A DNA stretch of 64,000 nucleotides from Desulfovibrio aminophilus DSM 12254 (GTDB lineage: Bacteria > Desulfobacterota > Desulfovibrionia > Desulfovibrionales > Desulfovibrionaceae): contig NZ_KE383876.1 of the NCBI RefSeq assembly GCF_000422565.1, positions 34,803 through 98,802 of the forward strand, given 5' to 3'. This document shows, piece after piece, positions 42,900-51,924 of this stretch (positions within the stretch are counted from its first letter, which is position 1; each line of letters opens with the position of its first letter). The position numbers were made by a program, and so were the translations under genes. The notes below the pieces were generated by a model that saw only the letters and a program-made list of their open reading frames with translations, made no database searches and was not told where the DNA came from.

Positions 42900-45053
42900 A
42901 TGCTGAACAACCTGAAGATGCGCTGGAAGATACTCCTTCCGGTCTGCCTCGCGGTGATCGCGGTCTTCGCCGCGACCATCTTCTTCATCCACCAGAAGCT
43001 GCGGGAGACCTCCGAGGCGGACATCGCCCTCCTGGGCCAGGAAATGAGCCTGCGCCACGGCAACGCCGTGGGCCGCGAACTGGATTCCGTCATGAGCCTG
43101 GCCGAGGGTCTGGCCCAGATGTTCGCCGGGGCCAAGACCTCCGGCGGCGTGGACCGCGCGGCCCTGGAGGCCATGCTCAAACCCGTGCTGGAAGACTCGC
43201 CCGACCTCTTCGGCGTCTGGACCACCTGGGAGCCCGACGCCTTCGACGGCAAGGACGCCGAGTACGCGGGCAAGGACGCCTTCCACGACGCCACCGGGCG
43301 GCTCATCCCCTACTGGTACCGCGAAGGCGCCAAGATCACCGGCGGCGTGACCACCACCTACGAAGGCCCCTCCCCGGGCTCGGACTGGTACCAGAAGCCC
43401 CTGCGCGGCAAGAAGCCCTACGTCACCCCGCCCACCAGCTACGACGTGGGCGGCAAGTCCATCATGCTCGTGAGCTTCGGCGTGCCGGTCATGATGAACG
43501 GCAAGTCCCTCGGCGTGGCGGGCGTGGACCTCTCCCTGGAAAAAATGGCCGACATGGCCTCGGCCATCAAGATCTTCGAAACCGGCTACGGCTACCTCCT
43601 GGCCGCCGACGGCATGATCGTGGCCCATCCCAAACGCGAACTCATCGGCAAGCCCGCCGAGGCCGCCGTGGGCAAGACCAGCGCGGCCCAGGCGCTGGAG
43701 GCCGTGAAGGCCGGACGTCCCTACAGCTTCCGCCAGGAGACCCCGGCCGGAGTCATGCTGCACGTGCTCACGCCCATCCGCATCGGCGACACGGACACCA
43801 CCTGGAGCTTCGGCGTGACCATCCCCGAGGCCCGCGTCATGGAGAACGCCGACGCCCTGACCCGCCTGCTCCTGATCCTCGGCGTGGGCGGCGTGCTCTT
43901 CGTGATCCTGGCCGTGTTCCTCATTTCCCGCGCCATCGTGAACCCGGTCAACACCCTCGTGGCCGGGGCCGAGGCCGTGGCCAAGGGCGACCTGGACCGC
44001 GACATCGGCGTGCGCCAGAAGGACGAGATCGGCATCCTGGCCGACGCCTTCCGCAAGATGGTCGCCGGACTCAAGGACATGATCGAGACGGCCAACACCA
44101 AGACCCGCGAGGCCGAGGAGATGACCCGCAAGGCCCGCGTCGCGGCCGACGAGGCCGAGGCCGCCCGCCGCCAGGCCGAGCAGGCCAAGCGCGAGGGCAT
44201 GTTGGACGCGGCCCGGCGCATCGAAACCATCGTGGAGCGCGTGACCTCGGCCTCCGAGGAACTGGCCGCCCAGATCGAGGAATCCAGCCGGGGCACCGAG
44301 AACCAGCGCGAACGCACCTCCGAGTCCGCCACGGCCATGGAGCAGATGAACGCCTCGGTCATGGAGGTGGCCCGCAACGCCTCCGAGGCCGCCGGAGACG
44401 CGGACAGCGCCCGCGAGGAGGCCCAGCGCGGCGCGGACGTGGTGAACAACGTCATCGCGGCCATCAACGAGGTCCACACCCAGAGCGAACGCATGCGCGT
44501 GAGCCTCGGCGACCTCGGCCAACAGGCCGAGGGCATCGGCCGGATCATGAACGTCATCACCGACATCGCGGACCAGACCAACCTCCTGGCCCTGAACGCG
44601 GCCATCGAGGCCGCCCGCGCGGGCGACGCCGGACGCGGCTTCGCGGTCGTGGCCGACGAGGTCCGCAAGCTGGCCGAGAAGACCATGACCGCCACCAAGG
44701 AAGTGGGCGAGGCGGTATCCGGCATCCAGACCGGCACCCATCAGAACATCAAGAGCATGGAAGCCTCCGGCGAGGCCGTGGGCAAGAGCACCGAGCTGGC
44801 CGGAGAGGCGGGCAAGGCCCTGACCAACATCGTGGGCCGCGTCGAGTCCACCGCCGACAAGGTCCGGGCCATCGCCACCGCCTCCGAGGAGCAGTCTGCG
44901 GCCAGCGAACAGATCAGCCGGGGCACCGAGGAGGTCAACCGCATCGCGGCCGAGACCGCCCAGGCCATGAACCAGTCCGCCCAGGCAGTGGCCGAACTGG
45001 CCTCCATGGCCCAGGAACTCCAGCGCCTCGTGGACCAGATGAAAAACGCCTAG
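42900..45053 (+). CDS. Methyl-accepting chemotaxis protein (dCache_1)
   Basis: 717 residues. Membrane helix 1 (about 10-32), a long dCache_1 periplasmic sensor (about 35-310; [33 protein letters not shown] and [16 protein letters not shown] are typical), helix 2 (about 320-342), HAMP ([20 protein letters not shown]), and the MCP signalling domain with [21 protein letters not shown]. The signalling half is very similar to that of the MCP at 38922. AAGGGGG precedes the chosen ATG; an ATG five codons upstream is less well placed. It is divergent from trxC. Confidence 0.96.
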   Translation: MLNNLKMRWKILLPVCLAVIAVFAATIFFIHQKLRETSEADIALLGQEMSLRHGNAVGRELDSVMSLAEGLAQMFAGAKTSGGVDRAALEAMLKPVLEDSPDLFGVWTTWEPDAFDGKDAEYAGKDAFHDATGRLIPYWYREGAKITGGVTTTYEGPSPGSDWYQKPLRGKKPYVTPPTSYDVGGKSIMLVSFGVPVMMNGKSLGVAGVDLSLEKMADMASAIKIFETGYGYLLAADGMIVAHPKRELIGKPAEAAVGKTSAAQALEAVKAGRPYSFRQETPAGVMLHVLTPIRIGDTDTTWSFGVTIPEARVMENADALTRLLLILGVGGVLFVILAVFLISRAIVNPVNTLVAGAEAVAKGDLDRDIGVRQKDEIGILADAFRKMVAGLKDMIETANTKTREAEEMTRKARVAADEAEAARRQAEQAKREGMLDAARRIETIVERVTSASEELAAQIEESSRGTENQRERTSESATAMEQMNASVMEVARNASEAAGDADSAREEAQRGADVVNNVIAAINEVHTQSERMRVSLGDLGQQAEGIGRIMNVITDIADQTNLLALNAAIEAARAGDAGRGFAVVADEVRKLAEKTMTATKEVGEAVSGIQTGTHQNIKSMEASGEAVGKSTELAGEAGKALTNIVGRVESTADKVRAIATASEEQSAASEQISRGTEEVNRIAAETAQAMNQSAQAVAELASMAQELQRLVDQMKNA

Positions 45054-45115
45054 CCGGCTGCGCCGGTCTTCAGAAGACACAAGTCGGGGGCCTTCGACCC
45101 GCGATGGAAAACCAA

Positions 45116-45148
45116 AAAGGCGGGAGAGCATCTCCCGCCTTTCTTTTT
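45116..45148 (+). terminator. Intrinsic terminator after the second MCP gene
   Basis: Perfect 12-bp stem AAAGGCGGGAGA / TCTCCCGCCTTT with loop GCA, followed by CTTTTTG. It shows the family-1 core in its clearest terminator form. Confidence 0.93.
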
Positions 45149-45261
45149 GTGTTTTCACAGGCCCTTCGCGGCGCGGGATTGCACGGGACGAGCGCGCCGC
45201 CGCCTTCGGCTGTTTCCAGAAAGGCGAAAATCCGCCCGGCCGGGCTTTCGGGGCTGTGTCC

Positions 45262-46434
45262 CTACTTCGTCCCGCCTTGGCCGAGCCTGCCGAGGTCGAT
45301 GCGCACGGCTTCGCCGTCGCGGCGCACGGTGAGGACCAGGGGCGCGTCGTCCTTGTGGGCGCGCTGCCCGGCCTTGTGCAGGTCCATGAGGCTGCGCATC
45401 CGCTTGCCCTGGAAGGCCTCCAGCACGTCGCCGGGCCGCAGTCCGGCCGTGTCGGCCCGGGAGCCGCGCCGGACCTCGCTGACGGTGACGCCGCCCTGGC
45501 CTTCCACCAGGGTCATGCCCATGCGGCTGGTGTAGATGTTCGGGCAGTAGAAGAAGGCGTCGGCCACGCCGGGCTCGAAGTTCTCCACGCCGCGCCAGGG
45601 GGTCAGGCTGACCACGGCCGCGCCCCGGTCCAGGACGTTCAGGCGCTGGGCGATGCCCCAGCCGAAGTCCACGTGTCCCGCGCCCGCGATGATGAGCACG
45701 GGCCGCCTGTACTCGCGGCGCATCCACACGGCCCGGGCGGCCATCTGGGTGTCCCACAGGCTCTGGACCAGGAAGAAGCGGTCCACCTGCTCGGGGTCCT
45801 TGGCGTCCTTGCCTTCGTGGCCGAGCATGACCTCCTTGAGAAAGGCCTCCTGCTCGGCGGGCTGGCGGATGATGTAGGCCGGGATCATGCCCTGCTCCTC
45901 GTCGGTGAGCGAGTCCAGGCCCTCGCGGGCGACCTTGCGCACGATCTCGGGCGGGGCGTTCAGGGCGGCCACGGGCAGATGCTTGTCCTTGGCCAGGTGG
46001 AACAGGGGCTCGAAGAGCTCGAAGGGATAGCCCCAGCGCTCGTCCCAGTCCAGGCGGCCGGACAGGTCGTCCACGCCGAGTCGGCCCTGGTTGAAGGCGT
46101 CCAGCACGCCCTGGCGGTCGGCGGCGACCATTTCCAGGCCGATGGCCGGGGGACGCGGCCCCTGGGCCAGGGCCCAGGCGATCTGCTGCTGCACGGTGTG
46201 GTCGCAGGGGTTCTTGTGGCCTTCGCCGATGAGCACGTAGTCCGCGTCGGCGGCCAGGGCCATGACCTGGCCAAGGCTCAGGCGGGAGCCGTCCCGGGCG
46301 ATGAATTCGCCGTCCGTGGGCACGAAGGTGACGCCCAGGGGCTTGTGGGTCTGTTTCGCGGCGCAGCCCGCCAGCAGCGCGAGACAGAAGAGGAAGCCGA
46401 GCAGGACGGGGACGCGGGACGATGAGCGGTTCAT
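45262..46434 (-). CDS. ChaN-family lipoprotein with PDZ domain
   Basis: 390 residues. Signal peptide with lipobox LLAGC. A ChaN/DUF399-like heme-binding domain (about 55-285; IGEGHKNPCDH, AIGLEMVAADRQ, VLIIAGAGHVDFGWGIAQRL) is followed by a C-terminal PDZ domain (about 310-385; GVTVSEVRRGSRADTAGLRPGDVLEAFQG). The family is implicated in iron or heme handling at the envelope. The PDZ addition suggests binding of a partner or protease. It stands alone between repeat-rich gaps. Confidence 0.85.
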   Translation of the reverse strand: MNRSSSRVPVLLGFLFCLALLAGCAAKQTHKPLGVTFVPTDGEFIARDGSRLSLGQVMALAADADYVLIGEGHKNPCDHTVQQQIAWALAQGPRPPAIGLEMVAADRQGVLDAFNQGRLGVDDLSGRLDWDERWGYPFELFEPLFHLAKDKHLPVAALNAPPEIVRKVAREGLDSLTDEEQGMIPAYIIRQPAEQEAFLKEVMLGHEGKDAKDPEQVDRFFLVQSLWDTQMAARAVWMRREYRRPVLIIAGAGHVDFGWGIAQRLNVLDRGAAVVSLTPWRGVENFEPGVADAFFYCPNIYTSRMGMTLVEGQGGVTVSEVRRGSRADTAGLRPGDVLEAFQGKRMRSLMDLHKAGQRAHKDDAPLVLTVRRDGEAVRIDLGRLGQGGTK

Positions 46435-46544
46435 GATGTTCTCCAGTAGCGGCGTTTCGCCTCCGGCCGCGGATCGGGATCTCGTCCCCGGCCGTGAGGA
46501 ACATCATAATGCCGAAACCCCTTCCCGCCTAGCCCCCTTCGTTG

Positions 46545-46720
46545 CGGCCTTCGGCCCGGCTTTGCCGCCGACTTCGTCGGTTTTCAGAAAGACAGGGGAC
46601 GAGAGCCTCCTGGCCTTTCCATGAACCCCCGAAGGGGGGGCCTTCGGCCCCATTCACGGAAAGGCGCTGTTCCTCTTCGGTTTTCTATAAACCGCCGAAG
46701 GCGGCTATGAACCCCCGAAG
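46545..46720. repeat. Two family-1 repeats overlapping the 3' end of the GNAT-deacetylase gene
   Basis: CCGACTTCGTCGG, TTTTCAGAAAGACAGG, CTGGCCTTTCCATGAA, CCCCCGAAGGGGG; then CCTTCGGCCCC, ATTCACGGAAAGGCGC, CGGTTTTCTATAAA, CCGCCGAAGGCGG and finally CCCCCGAAGGGGG, which encodes SAPFGGS at the end of the minus-strand gene. Confidence 0.82.
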
Positions 46721-48444
46721 GGGGCGGAGAGGCCCTGGAAGAAGTGGCGGGCGTTGGAGCCCAGGGAGCGGGTGCGGTAGCCGCCCTCCTGGACGACCAC
46801 GGTGGGCAGGTCCAGCTCCGCGACCATGCGGCCGTTGGCCAGGAAGTCGCGGGCGCTGAGGGTCCAGGTGCCGGTGGGATCGCCCTTGGCCGGGTCCAGG
46901 CCCAGGGCCAGCACGAGAAAGACCGGGTTGAAGGCCCGCACCACGTCCAGGGCGCGGCGGAGCACGTTGCGGTACATGCGGCCGTCCACGCGCTCGCCCA
47001 GGGGGAAGTTGCGGTTGAACCCCAGGCCCAGGCCCTCGCCGCGCTCCTCGCGGAAGCCGCTGAAGTAGGGATAGGCGAAGCTCGGGTGGCCGTGGATGCT
47101 CACGGTGAGCACGTCGGCGCGGGAATAGAAGATGTGCTGGGTGCCGTTGCCGTGGTGGTAGTCCAGGTCGAGCACGGCCACCCTGCCCAGGCGCGAGAGG
47201 TGCTGGGCGGCCAGGGCGGAGTTGTTCAGGTAGCAGAAGCCGCCGAAGCTGCGGCGCTCGGCGTGGTGCCCGGGCGGCCGGACCAAGGCGTAGGCCAGGC
47301 GTCGGCCGTCGGCCACGGCGGCCGCGGCGGTGAGGGCGCAGTCGGCGGCGCGGCGCGCGGCGCGCCAGGCGTTGGGGTTCAGGGGCGTGAAGGTGTCGAT
47401 GCAGTAGTAGCCCGCGCGCACGGGGAGGTCGCGGGGCGGCCGGGCCTGGTTGCGGATGGGGAAGACGTAGGGATAGACCGAGCGGCCCGCCGGGATGCGC
47501 AGACAGACGCGCTTGAGATAGTCCACGTAGTCCGCGTCGTGGACCTCCTTGATCCGGGCGTCCGGGAAGCGGCGCGCTGGAATCTCCTCGAACAGGCCGG
47601 AGCGCCGCAGGGGTTCCAGGATGCGGCTCACGCGCACCGGGGCCTCCACGTAGCCGCGTTCGCGCACGTGGTGGATCTCGTGGCGGTCGTTGACCACCAG
47701 GGCGATGCGCAAGTCCGGGGGCACGGCCGGACCGGGAGCCGGGGCGGGCGCGGGCGCGGCGTAGCGCGGCGGCCGAAGGGCCACGGGCCCGTCGCGGAAG
47801 GAGCGGACCACCAGGTCCACGTATTCCGGCGGGCAGACGTCCCGGTACTTGCGCTCCAGGATCGCGCGCACGATGCGCCGGGCCGCGCGGCCGGACAGGG
47901 GCCGTTCCCGCCCCAGGGCGTCGAGCACGAGGTAGGGCGGGCAGTCGCCGCCGGGCTTGAGCGGCGTCTCGTAGGCCGTGCCCGCGACGGGCCGGGCCCC
48001 GTAGCGCTCATAGAAGCGCAGCCGGGCGCGGTTCTGGGCCAGGGCGCCCGGGTCGGCGCAGAGCGCGGGGTCGTCGGGCAGGCACTCGAAGAACAGGCCC
48101 CAGGACTTGAGCGCCCGGGCCTCCTGGCGCATCCGCTCGTAGAGCGCCCCGCCCAGGCCCCGGCTGGTCATGGCCTTGGGCACGGAGATGAAGTCCAGGT
48201 AGCAGAAGCGCAGGTCCGGGAAGTGCATCAGCAGGGCGAAGCCCTGGACCTTGCCGCGCACGTCGGCCACGAAGAGCACGGTGCGGAAGCCGTGGCCCAC
48301 GGGGTCGCGCAGCAGGCCGGGCAGCTCCTCGATCTCCTCCCGGCTCAGGAGCTGGAACTGTTCGCGGAGGATGGACTGGGCCGTGGCGATGGCCTCGCGG
48401 TCCTGGGGCAGCGTGTCGTCGTGGATGCGGCGGATGCGGAACAT
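46705..48444 (-). CDS. Fusion of GNAT acetyltransferase and HDAC-like deacetylase
   Basis: 579 residues. The N-terminal part (about 1-165) is a GNAT fold: FADVRG-like strand VLFVADVRGKVQGFALLM, the acetyl-CoA loop SRGLGGALYERM and FYERYGARPV. A linker of 60 or so residues with a Pro/Ala run leads to a class II HDAC/acetylpolyamine-amidohydrolase domain (about 245-575). This has VHDADYVDYLKRV, RPPGHHAE (catalytic His pair near 392), DLDYHHGNGTQ (zinc ligands near 425), SIHGHPSFAYPYF, LALGLDPAKGDPTG and QEGGYRT (catalytic Tyr). All deacetylase residues are intact. One polypeptide thus combines opposing activities. The tail SAPFGGS comes from a family-1 repeat. Confidence 0.9.
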   Translation of the reverse strand: MFRIRRIHDDTLPQDREAIATAQSILREQFQLLSREEIEELPGLLRDPVGHGFRTVLFVADVRGKVQGFALLMHFPDLRFCYLDFISVPKAMTSRGLGGALYERMRQEARALKSWGLFFECLPDDPALCADPGALAQNRARLRFYERYGARPVAGTAYETPLKPGGDCPPYLVLDALGRERPLSGRAARRIVRAILERKYRDVCPPEYVDLVVRSFRDGPVALRPPRYAAPAPAPAPGPAVPPDLRIALVVNDRHEIHHVRERGYVEAPVRVSRILEPLRRSGLFEEIPARRFPDARIKEVHDADYVDYLKRVCLRIPAGRSVYPYVFPIRNQARPPRDLPVRAGYYCIDTFTPLNPNAWRAARRAADCALTAAAAVADGRRLAYALVRPPGHHAERRSFGGFCYLNNSALAAQHLSRLGRVAVLDLDYHHGNGTQHIFYSRADVLTVSIHGHPSFAYPYFSGFREERGEGLGLGFNRNFPLGERVDGRMYRNVLRRALDVVRAFNPVFLVLALGLDPAKGDPTGTWTLSARDFLANGRMVAELDLPTVVVQEGGYRTRSLGSNARHFFQGLSAPFGGS

Positions 48445-48476
48445 GCTTGCAGCATAGGCGAAAATCGCCGCCGCAC

Positions 48477-48547
48477 AACCCCCTTCGGGGGTTCATGGAA
48501 AGACGAGAGACGGGAGCCGCCTTCGGCGGTTCTGGAAACAACCGAAG
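48477..48547. repeat. Family-1 repeat, upstream side of the GNAT-deacetylase gene
   Basis: CCCCCTTCGGGGG, TTCATGGAAAGACGAGAG, then CCGCCTTCGGCGG and CCGAAGGCGG; the right half looks rearranged. Confidence 0.7.
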
Positions 48548-48581
48548 GCGGCTCCGCGAAAATGGGGGACGTCCACTCGCA

Positions 48582-48700
48582 TGTTTTCACGACAAGGCAA
48601 GGGGCGGTTCACTCCCGATTCAGAGTTGGAGAGTCGCGGCGCATGTCGTGTCCATACTCCGGGCCGGACCTGACTTGCCCCTGCCTGGCTCGTGAAAACA
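48582..48700 (-). repeat. Family-2 inverted-repeat element, copy E (opposite orientation)
   Basis: 119 bp with perfect 11-bp ends. Compared with the other four copies it is inverted: CGCGAAAATGGGGG and GTCCACTCGCA lie on its left and CTCGCGTCCGCC on its right. It sits upstream of a divergent position, between the GNAT-deacetylase and the ligase gene. Confidence 0.83.
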
Positions 48701-48716
48701 CATCTCGCGTCCGCCT

Positions 48717-48788
48717 TTCGGGGGCCTTCGGCCCCTGTTGCGGAAAGACGAAAGCCTCCTGGCCGTTCCATGAACCGCCGAAGGCGGC
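48717..48788. repeat. Family-1 repeat adjoining family-2 copy E
   Basis: CGGGGGCCTTCGGCCCC, TTGCGGAAAGACGAAAG, CCTGGCCGTTCCATGAA and CCGCCGAAGGCGG. Confidence 0.75.
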
Positions 48789-48818
48789 GACGAAGCCGGG
48801 GGGCGGGGCAGGAAGACG

Positions 48819-48858
48819 AAAAGGCGGAAGAGGTCGCCCTCTCCCGCCTTTTGCTTTC
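48819..48858. terminator. Terminator-like hairpin after the ligase gene
   Basis: AAAAGGCGGAAGAGG paired with CCTCTCCCGCCTTTT, the family-1 core; followed by CCGCAGGGGG, CTTTCCATAA and CCGGCGAAGCCGG up to the stop codon of the minus-strand gene. Confidence 0.75.
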
Positions 48859-48901
48859 TGGAGTCCCCCGCAGGGGGCTTTCCATAACCCGGCGAAGCCG
48901 G

Positions 48902-50167
48902 CTAGTCCCAGGTGCGCTTGTCCTCGATCGGTCGAATTTGAGGCGGAAGCGTGCCCGGGGCCAGGATCTTCAGCTCGGGGCGCAATTTGATCTTCTCGCG
49001 GAAGAGATGCAGCATCTCGTCCTCGCGCTTGAAGTTTCCGGCCTCGATGGAAAGGACCATCTCGTCGATGCCGCCGGGGTTGGTGACCTCGATCTGCCAG
49101 CGCTTGACCTCCTCGAAACGGGCCATGACCTGCTCCACCTGGTGGGGGTAGACGAACATGCCCTTGATGCGGGCGGTGGTGTCCACGCGGCCCACGATGG
49201 AGCCCAGGCGCGGGCTGGAGCGGCCGCACTGGCAGGGCGCGGAGTCGATGTAGCCCAGGTCGCCGGTGGCCAGGCGGATGAGCGGATAGGTCTTGTTGAA
49301 GGCGGTCACGACGATCTCGCCGACTTCGCCTTCCTTGAGCGGAATGCCGGTGTCGGGGTGGCAGATCTCCACGAAGGCGCGGTTGGAGAGGTGCAGGCCG
49401 TTCTTGTGGAAGCATTCGTAGCCGATGCAGCCCACGTCGGCGGTGCCGTAGCCCTGGCGCATGATGCAGTCGAACTTCTTCTCCAGGAGGGTGCGCATCT
49501 TCTCGGAGAACTTCTCGCCGGTGACGAAGCAGACTTCCAGGAAGAGATCCTTGCGCAGGGACAGGCCCATCTCCTCGGCCTTCTGGGCCAGGTGCATGAG
49601 ATAGGAGGGCGTGCCCACGTAGCCGGTCACGCGCAGCTTCTGCATGATCTCCAGCTGGTTGGTGGTGTTGCCGGGACCGGCGGGCACCACGGCGCAGGCC
49701 AGGTTCTTGAGCGGCTCCTCGAACATGAGGCCCGCCGGGGCCAGATGGTAGTTGAAGGTCAGCTGCACGAGGTCGCCGGAGCGGAAGCCGCAGGCGTAGA
49801 AGCCCTCGGTCCAGCCCCAGTAGTCTTCATGGCGGTCTTCGGGATCGAAGATCGGGCCGGGGGAGAGGAACACGCGGCGCAGCTCGCCGAGGTCCTTGGT
49901 CAGCAGGCCGCCCAGGCGCGGGCCCATGCTCTGAAGGAAGATGAGTTCCTTCTTCTTGATGATCGGGATGTGCTTGAGGTCGGAGAGGGTCTTGAACTTG
50001 TCCACGTTGAACTGGGCGCGGTCGAAGCGCTTCTTCACGTCCTCGGAGTAGCGGTAGGCGTAGGAGAGCAGCTCCTTGAGCTGGAGCTGGTAATATTGCC
50101 TGCGCTCCGAGTCGTCGAGCACCTCGCGGCGGCTGTAGATGCCTTCGGTGCGGTCTTTCCGGGTCAT
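48902..50167 (-). CDS. PaaK-like phenylacetate-CoA ligase / AMP-forming adenylate enzyme
   Basis: 421 residues, the usual size of PaaK-type ligases. Landmarks: an adenylate core with YVGTPSYLMHLAQKAEE, VCFVTGEKFSEKMR, MRQGYGTADVGCIGYEC, YPLIRLATGDLG, and the C-terminal hinge GRVDTTARIKGMFVYPHQVE with catalytic Lys nearby. It activates an aryl or other carboxylic acid to the CoA thioester with ATP. The usual YSSGTTG-like P-loop is replaced by LSPGPI, so the substrate or activity may differ from PaaK itself. AAGGAGACGACC precedes the ATG. No indolepyruvate oxidoreductase genes, common neighbours, are seen here. Confidence 0.88.
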   Translation of the reverse strand: MTRKDRTEGIYSRREVLDDSERRQYYQLQLKELLSYAYRYSEDVKKRFDRAQFNVDKFKTLSDLKHIPIIKKKELIFLQSMGPRLGGLLTKDLGELRRVFLSPGPIFDPEDRHEDYWGWTEGFYACGFRSGDLVQLTFNYHLAPAGLMFEEPLKNLACAVVPAGPGNTTNQLEIMQKLRVTGYVGTPSYLMHLAQKAEEMGLSLRKDLFLEVCFVTGEKFSEKMRTLLEKKFDCIMRQGYGTADVGCIGYECFHKNGLHLSNRAFVEICHPDTGIPLKEGEVGEIVVTAFNKTYPLIRLATGDLGYIDSAPCQCGRSSPRLGSIVGRVDTTARIKGMFVYPHQVEQVMARFEEVKRWQIEVTNPGGIDEMVLSIEAGNFKREDEMLHLFREKIKLRPELKILAPGTLPPQIRPIEDKRTWD

Positions 50168-50316
50168 GGTCGTCTCCTTGTGAACGATACATTCGGGATC
50201 GGAGCGGGTATTTTAGCACGCCGGAAAAATATTGCAAGAAAAATAAAAAAAATGGTGATATACCGGCATATTGCAAGCCGATTCCAAAAAATCGCCCAGC
50301 CCGGGGAAATGAGTTC

Positions 50317-50346
50317 TTGACAGGGAAGCGCCGCCTCGGGTATCCA
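50317..50346 (+). promoter_or_regulatory. Probable promoter of the tRNA pair
   Basis: TTGACA at 50317, 18 bases, TATCCA at 50341; the tRNA-Lys starts 18 bases after the -10. Confidence 0.6.
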
Positions 50347-50363
50347 AGGTTTCCTTTTTGAGC

Positions 50364-50439
50364 GGGCCGTTAACTCAGACGGTAGAGTATCTGCCTTTTA
50401 AGCAGAGAGTCACTGGTTCGATCCCAGTACGGCCCACCA
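50364..50439 (+). tRNA. tRNA-Lys (anticodon TTT)
   Basis: 76 bases with CCA encoded. Acceptor arms GGGCCGT / ACGGCCC, anticodon stem TCTGC / GCAGA with loop CTTTTAA, T-arm ACTGG / CCAGT with loop TTCGATC. Confidence 0.97.
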
Positions 50440-50450
50440 GAAAGTCGCGT

Positions 50451-50526
50451 GTCCCCATCGTCTAGTGGCCTAGGACGTCGGCCTCTCACGCCGATAACAC
50501 CGGTTCAAATCCGGTTGGGGACGCCA
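50451..50526 (+). tRNA. tRNA-Glu (anticodon CTC)
   Basis: 76 bases with CCA encoded. Acceptor arms GTCCCCA / TGGGGAC, anticodon stem TCGGC / GCCGA with loop CTCTCAC, T-loop TTCAAAT. It follows tRNA-Lys after 11 bases. Confidence 0.97.
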
Positions 50527-50539
50527 CCAGAAACCAACG

Positions 50540-50567
50540 AGCCCCCGGAACGATCCGGGGGCTTTTT
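50540..50567 (+). terminator. Intrinsic terminator of the tRNA operon
   Basis: Stem AGCCCCCGGA / TCCGGGGGCT with loop ACGA, then TTTTCG. Confidence 0.92.
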
Positions 50568-50718
50568 CGTTGGCGCTCGGGACGCTCCCCGACGCTCCTT
50601 CGGACCAAGCTTATTATTGGTGAAGAGGCTTCGCTAAAACAAAATAATCTTTCCCCCAACGAAATCAGCGACCATTATAAAAACTGCATTTCATAAACAG
50701 CAAACAATATAACCAGCG

Positions 50719-51759
50719 TTAAAGCCCAAACAACTGATATACTAACAAGCGAATTTCATCATTACATGCGTTATACTTATCGACTATTTCTATTATTCTA
50801 TCAACTTGCAGTTTAGACCTATGTGGCAACGCACTAACCTCAGCTAATTCAGTATCCGACAAATAATCTGCTAAATATTTATATGGATCAATTTTACTAG
50901 GTATAAATTGTTGAACAAAAAGCATCTGCCAAAAACAACGTATAGAATTCGTTCTATGTGCAGCAATGCAACGTTTATAATCCGCTAGCTCTCCATGTGT
51001 ATTATTAATATTGCCTTTTAGCCAGGAATATAAACTATTTATGCTTTGCACATAAGAATCAAACAAGAGTTTGACATCAATATATTCTCCGCAAGACTTA
51101 ATGTAATCTTTTGCCAACGAGTTGAATTCTCCTTCATAAAGCAATTCCTTCGTTGAAAATCTAAAAGAGGTTGCTTTTTCTCCTTCACGATATGATATAC
51201 ACCATTCAGCTTCTTTTATGCATCCATGATTTAAGTTATTGCGTAATTCTTTTATAAATATATGCTCTTTATTATTTATAAATCTTGATTCAATTTTTTC
51301 ACGATAACCTTTGACAAACATTTTTGATTCAAATTTTTGCGAAGCAGCAATAAGCGCTAATGCAGAAGATGAAATGCAAAATATCTCTTTCATCACATTT
51401 GACTGAATATCTAATATTTTATTCTTATTTTCCCGGTGCGAAAATTTTTTTTCGCAAGAAAACGAATTAAATTCATTTATTGCATTACACAGATCGCGCC
51501 ATGAACGATTAAAAATATCAAGCGCAATAAATATACTTTTTATTGCCTCATCTAAAATGTGCCCAGGATGACTTCGTAAAACATCTTCAATTTCTGTTGG
51601 ACCAAGCCACTCAATCCTCTTTAAAATTTCATCACTTACTGGCGGCTTCTGTACAGCAAGCTGAAGCTCTTTAATTATTTTCTTTCTCCTATCCTTATCT
51701 ATTCTTATAAAATATTTAAATTTTTCAAATTGTTCTGCACTTGGCTTCTTGTTTCCCAT
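50719..51759 (-). CDS. AT-rich accessory protein with HEPN-like Rx4H motif
   Basis: 346 residues, Lys/Asn/Ile-rich and clearly different in codon use from all neighbours. Residues 171-179 read ELRNNLNHG; R173 and H178 form the Rx4H motif, with Asn after Arg, that marks HEPN ribonuclease domains in toxins and abortive-infection proteins. The segment around it (about 120-200) is helical, as expected. No other domain is recognised. It lies directly downstream of tRNA-Glu, a common insertion site, but no integrase is present. Function is inferred from one motif only. Confidence 0.7.
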   Translation of the reverse strand: MGNKKPSAEQFEKFKYFIRIDKDRRKKIIKELQLAVQKPPVSDEILKRIEWLGPTEIEDVLRSHPGHILDEAIKSIFIALDIFNRSWRDLCNAINEFNSFSCEKKFSHRENKNKILDIQSNVMKEIFCISSSALALIAASQKFESKMFVKGYREKIESRFINNKEHIFIKELRNNLNHGCIKEAEWCISYREGEKATSFRFSTKELLYEGEFNSLAKDYIKSCGEYIDVKLLFDSYVQSINSLYSWLKGNINNTHGELADYKRCIAAHRTNSIRCFWQMLFVQQFIPSKIDPYKYLADYLSDTELAEVSALPHRSKLQVDRIIEIVDKYNACNDEIRLLVYQLFGL

Positions 51760-51924
51760 ACAAATCCTCTGTCCATTGCAGCGGAATATTTGATATCTGC
51801 ATTCTGCAATTCGCAGCTAAACCTTTTCCCCTGTCTTCCGTTCAAATCCCCGCACCACTTGTTGGCAACAAGCTAGAAATCACAGTTGTTCCAGCCCAAG
51901 TCCCATAACAATCATCAATTTCCC

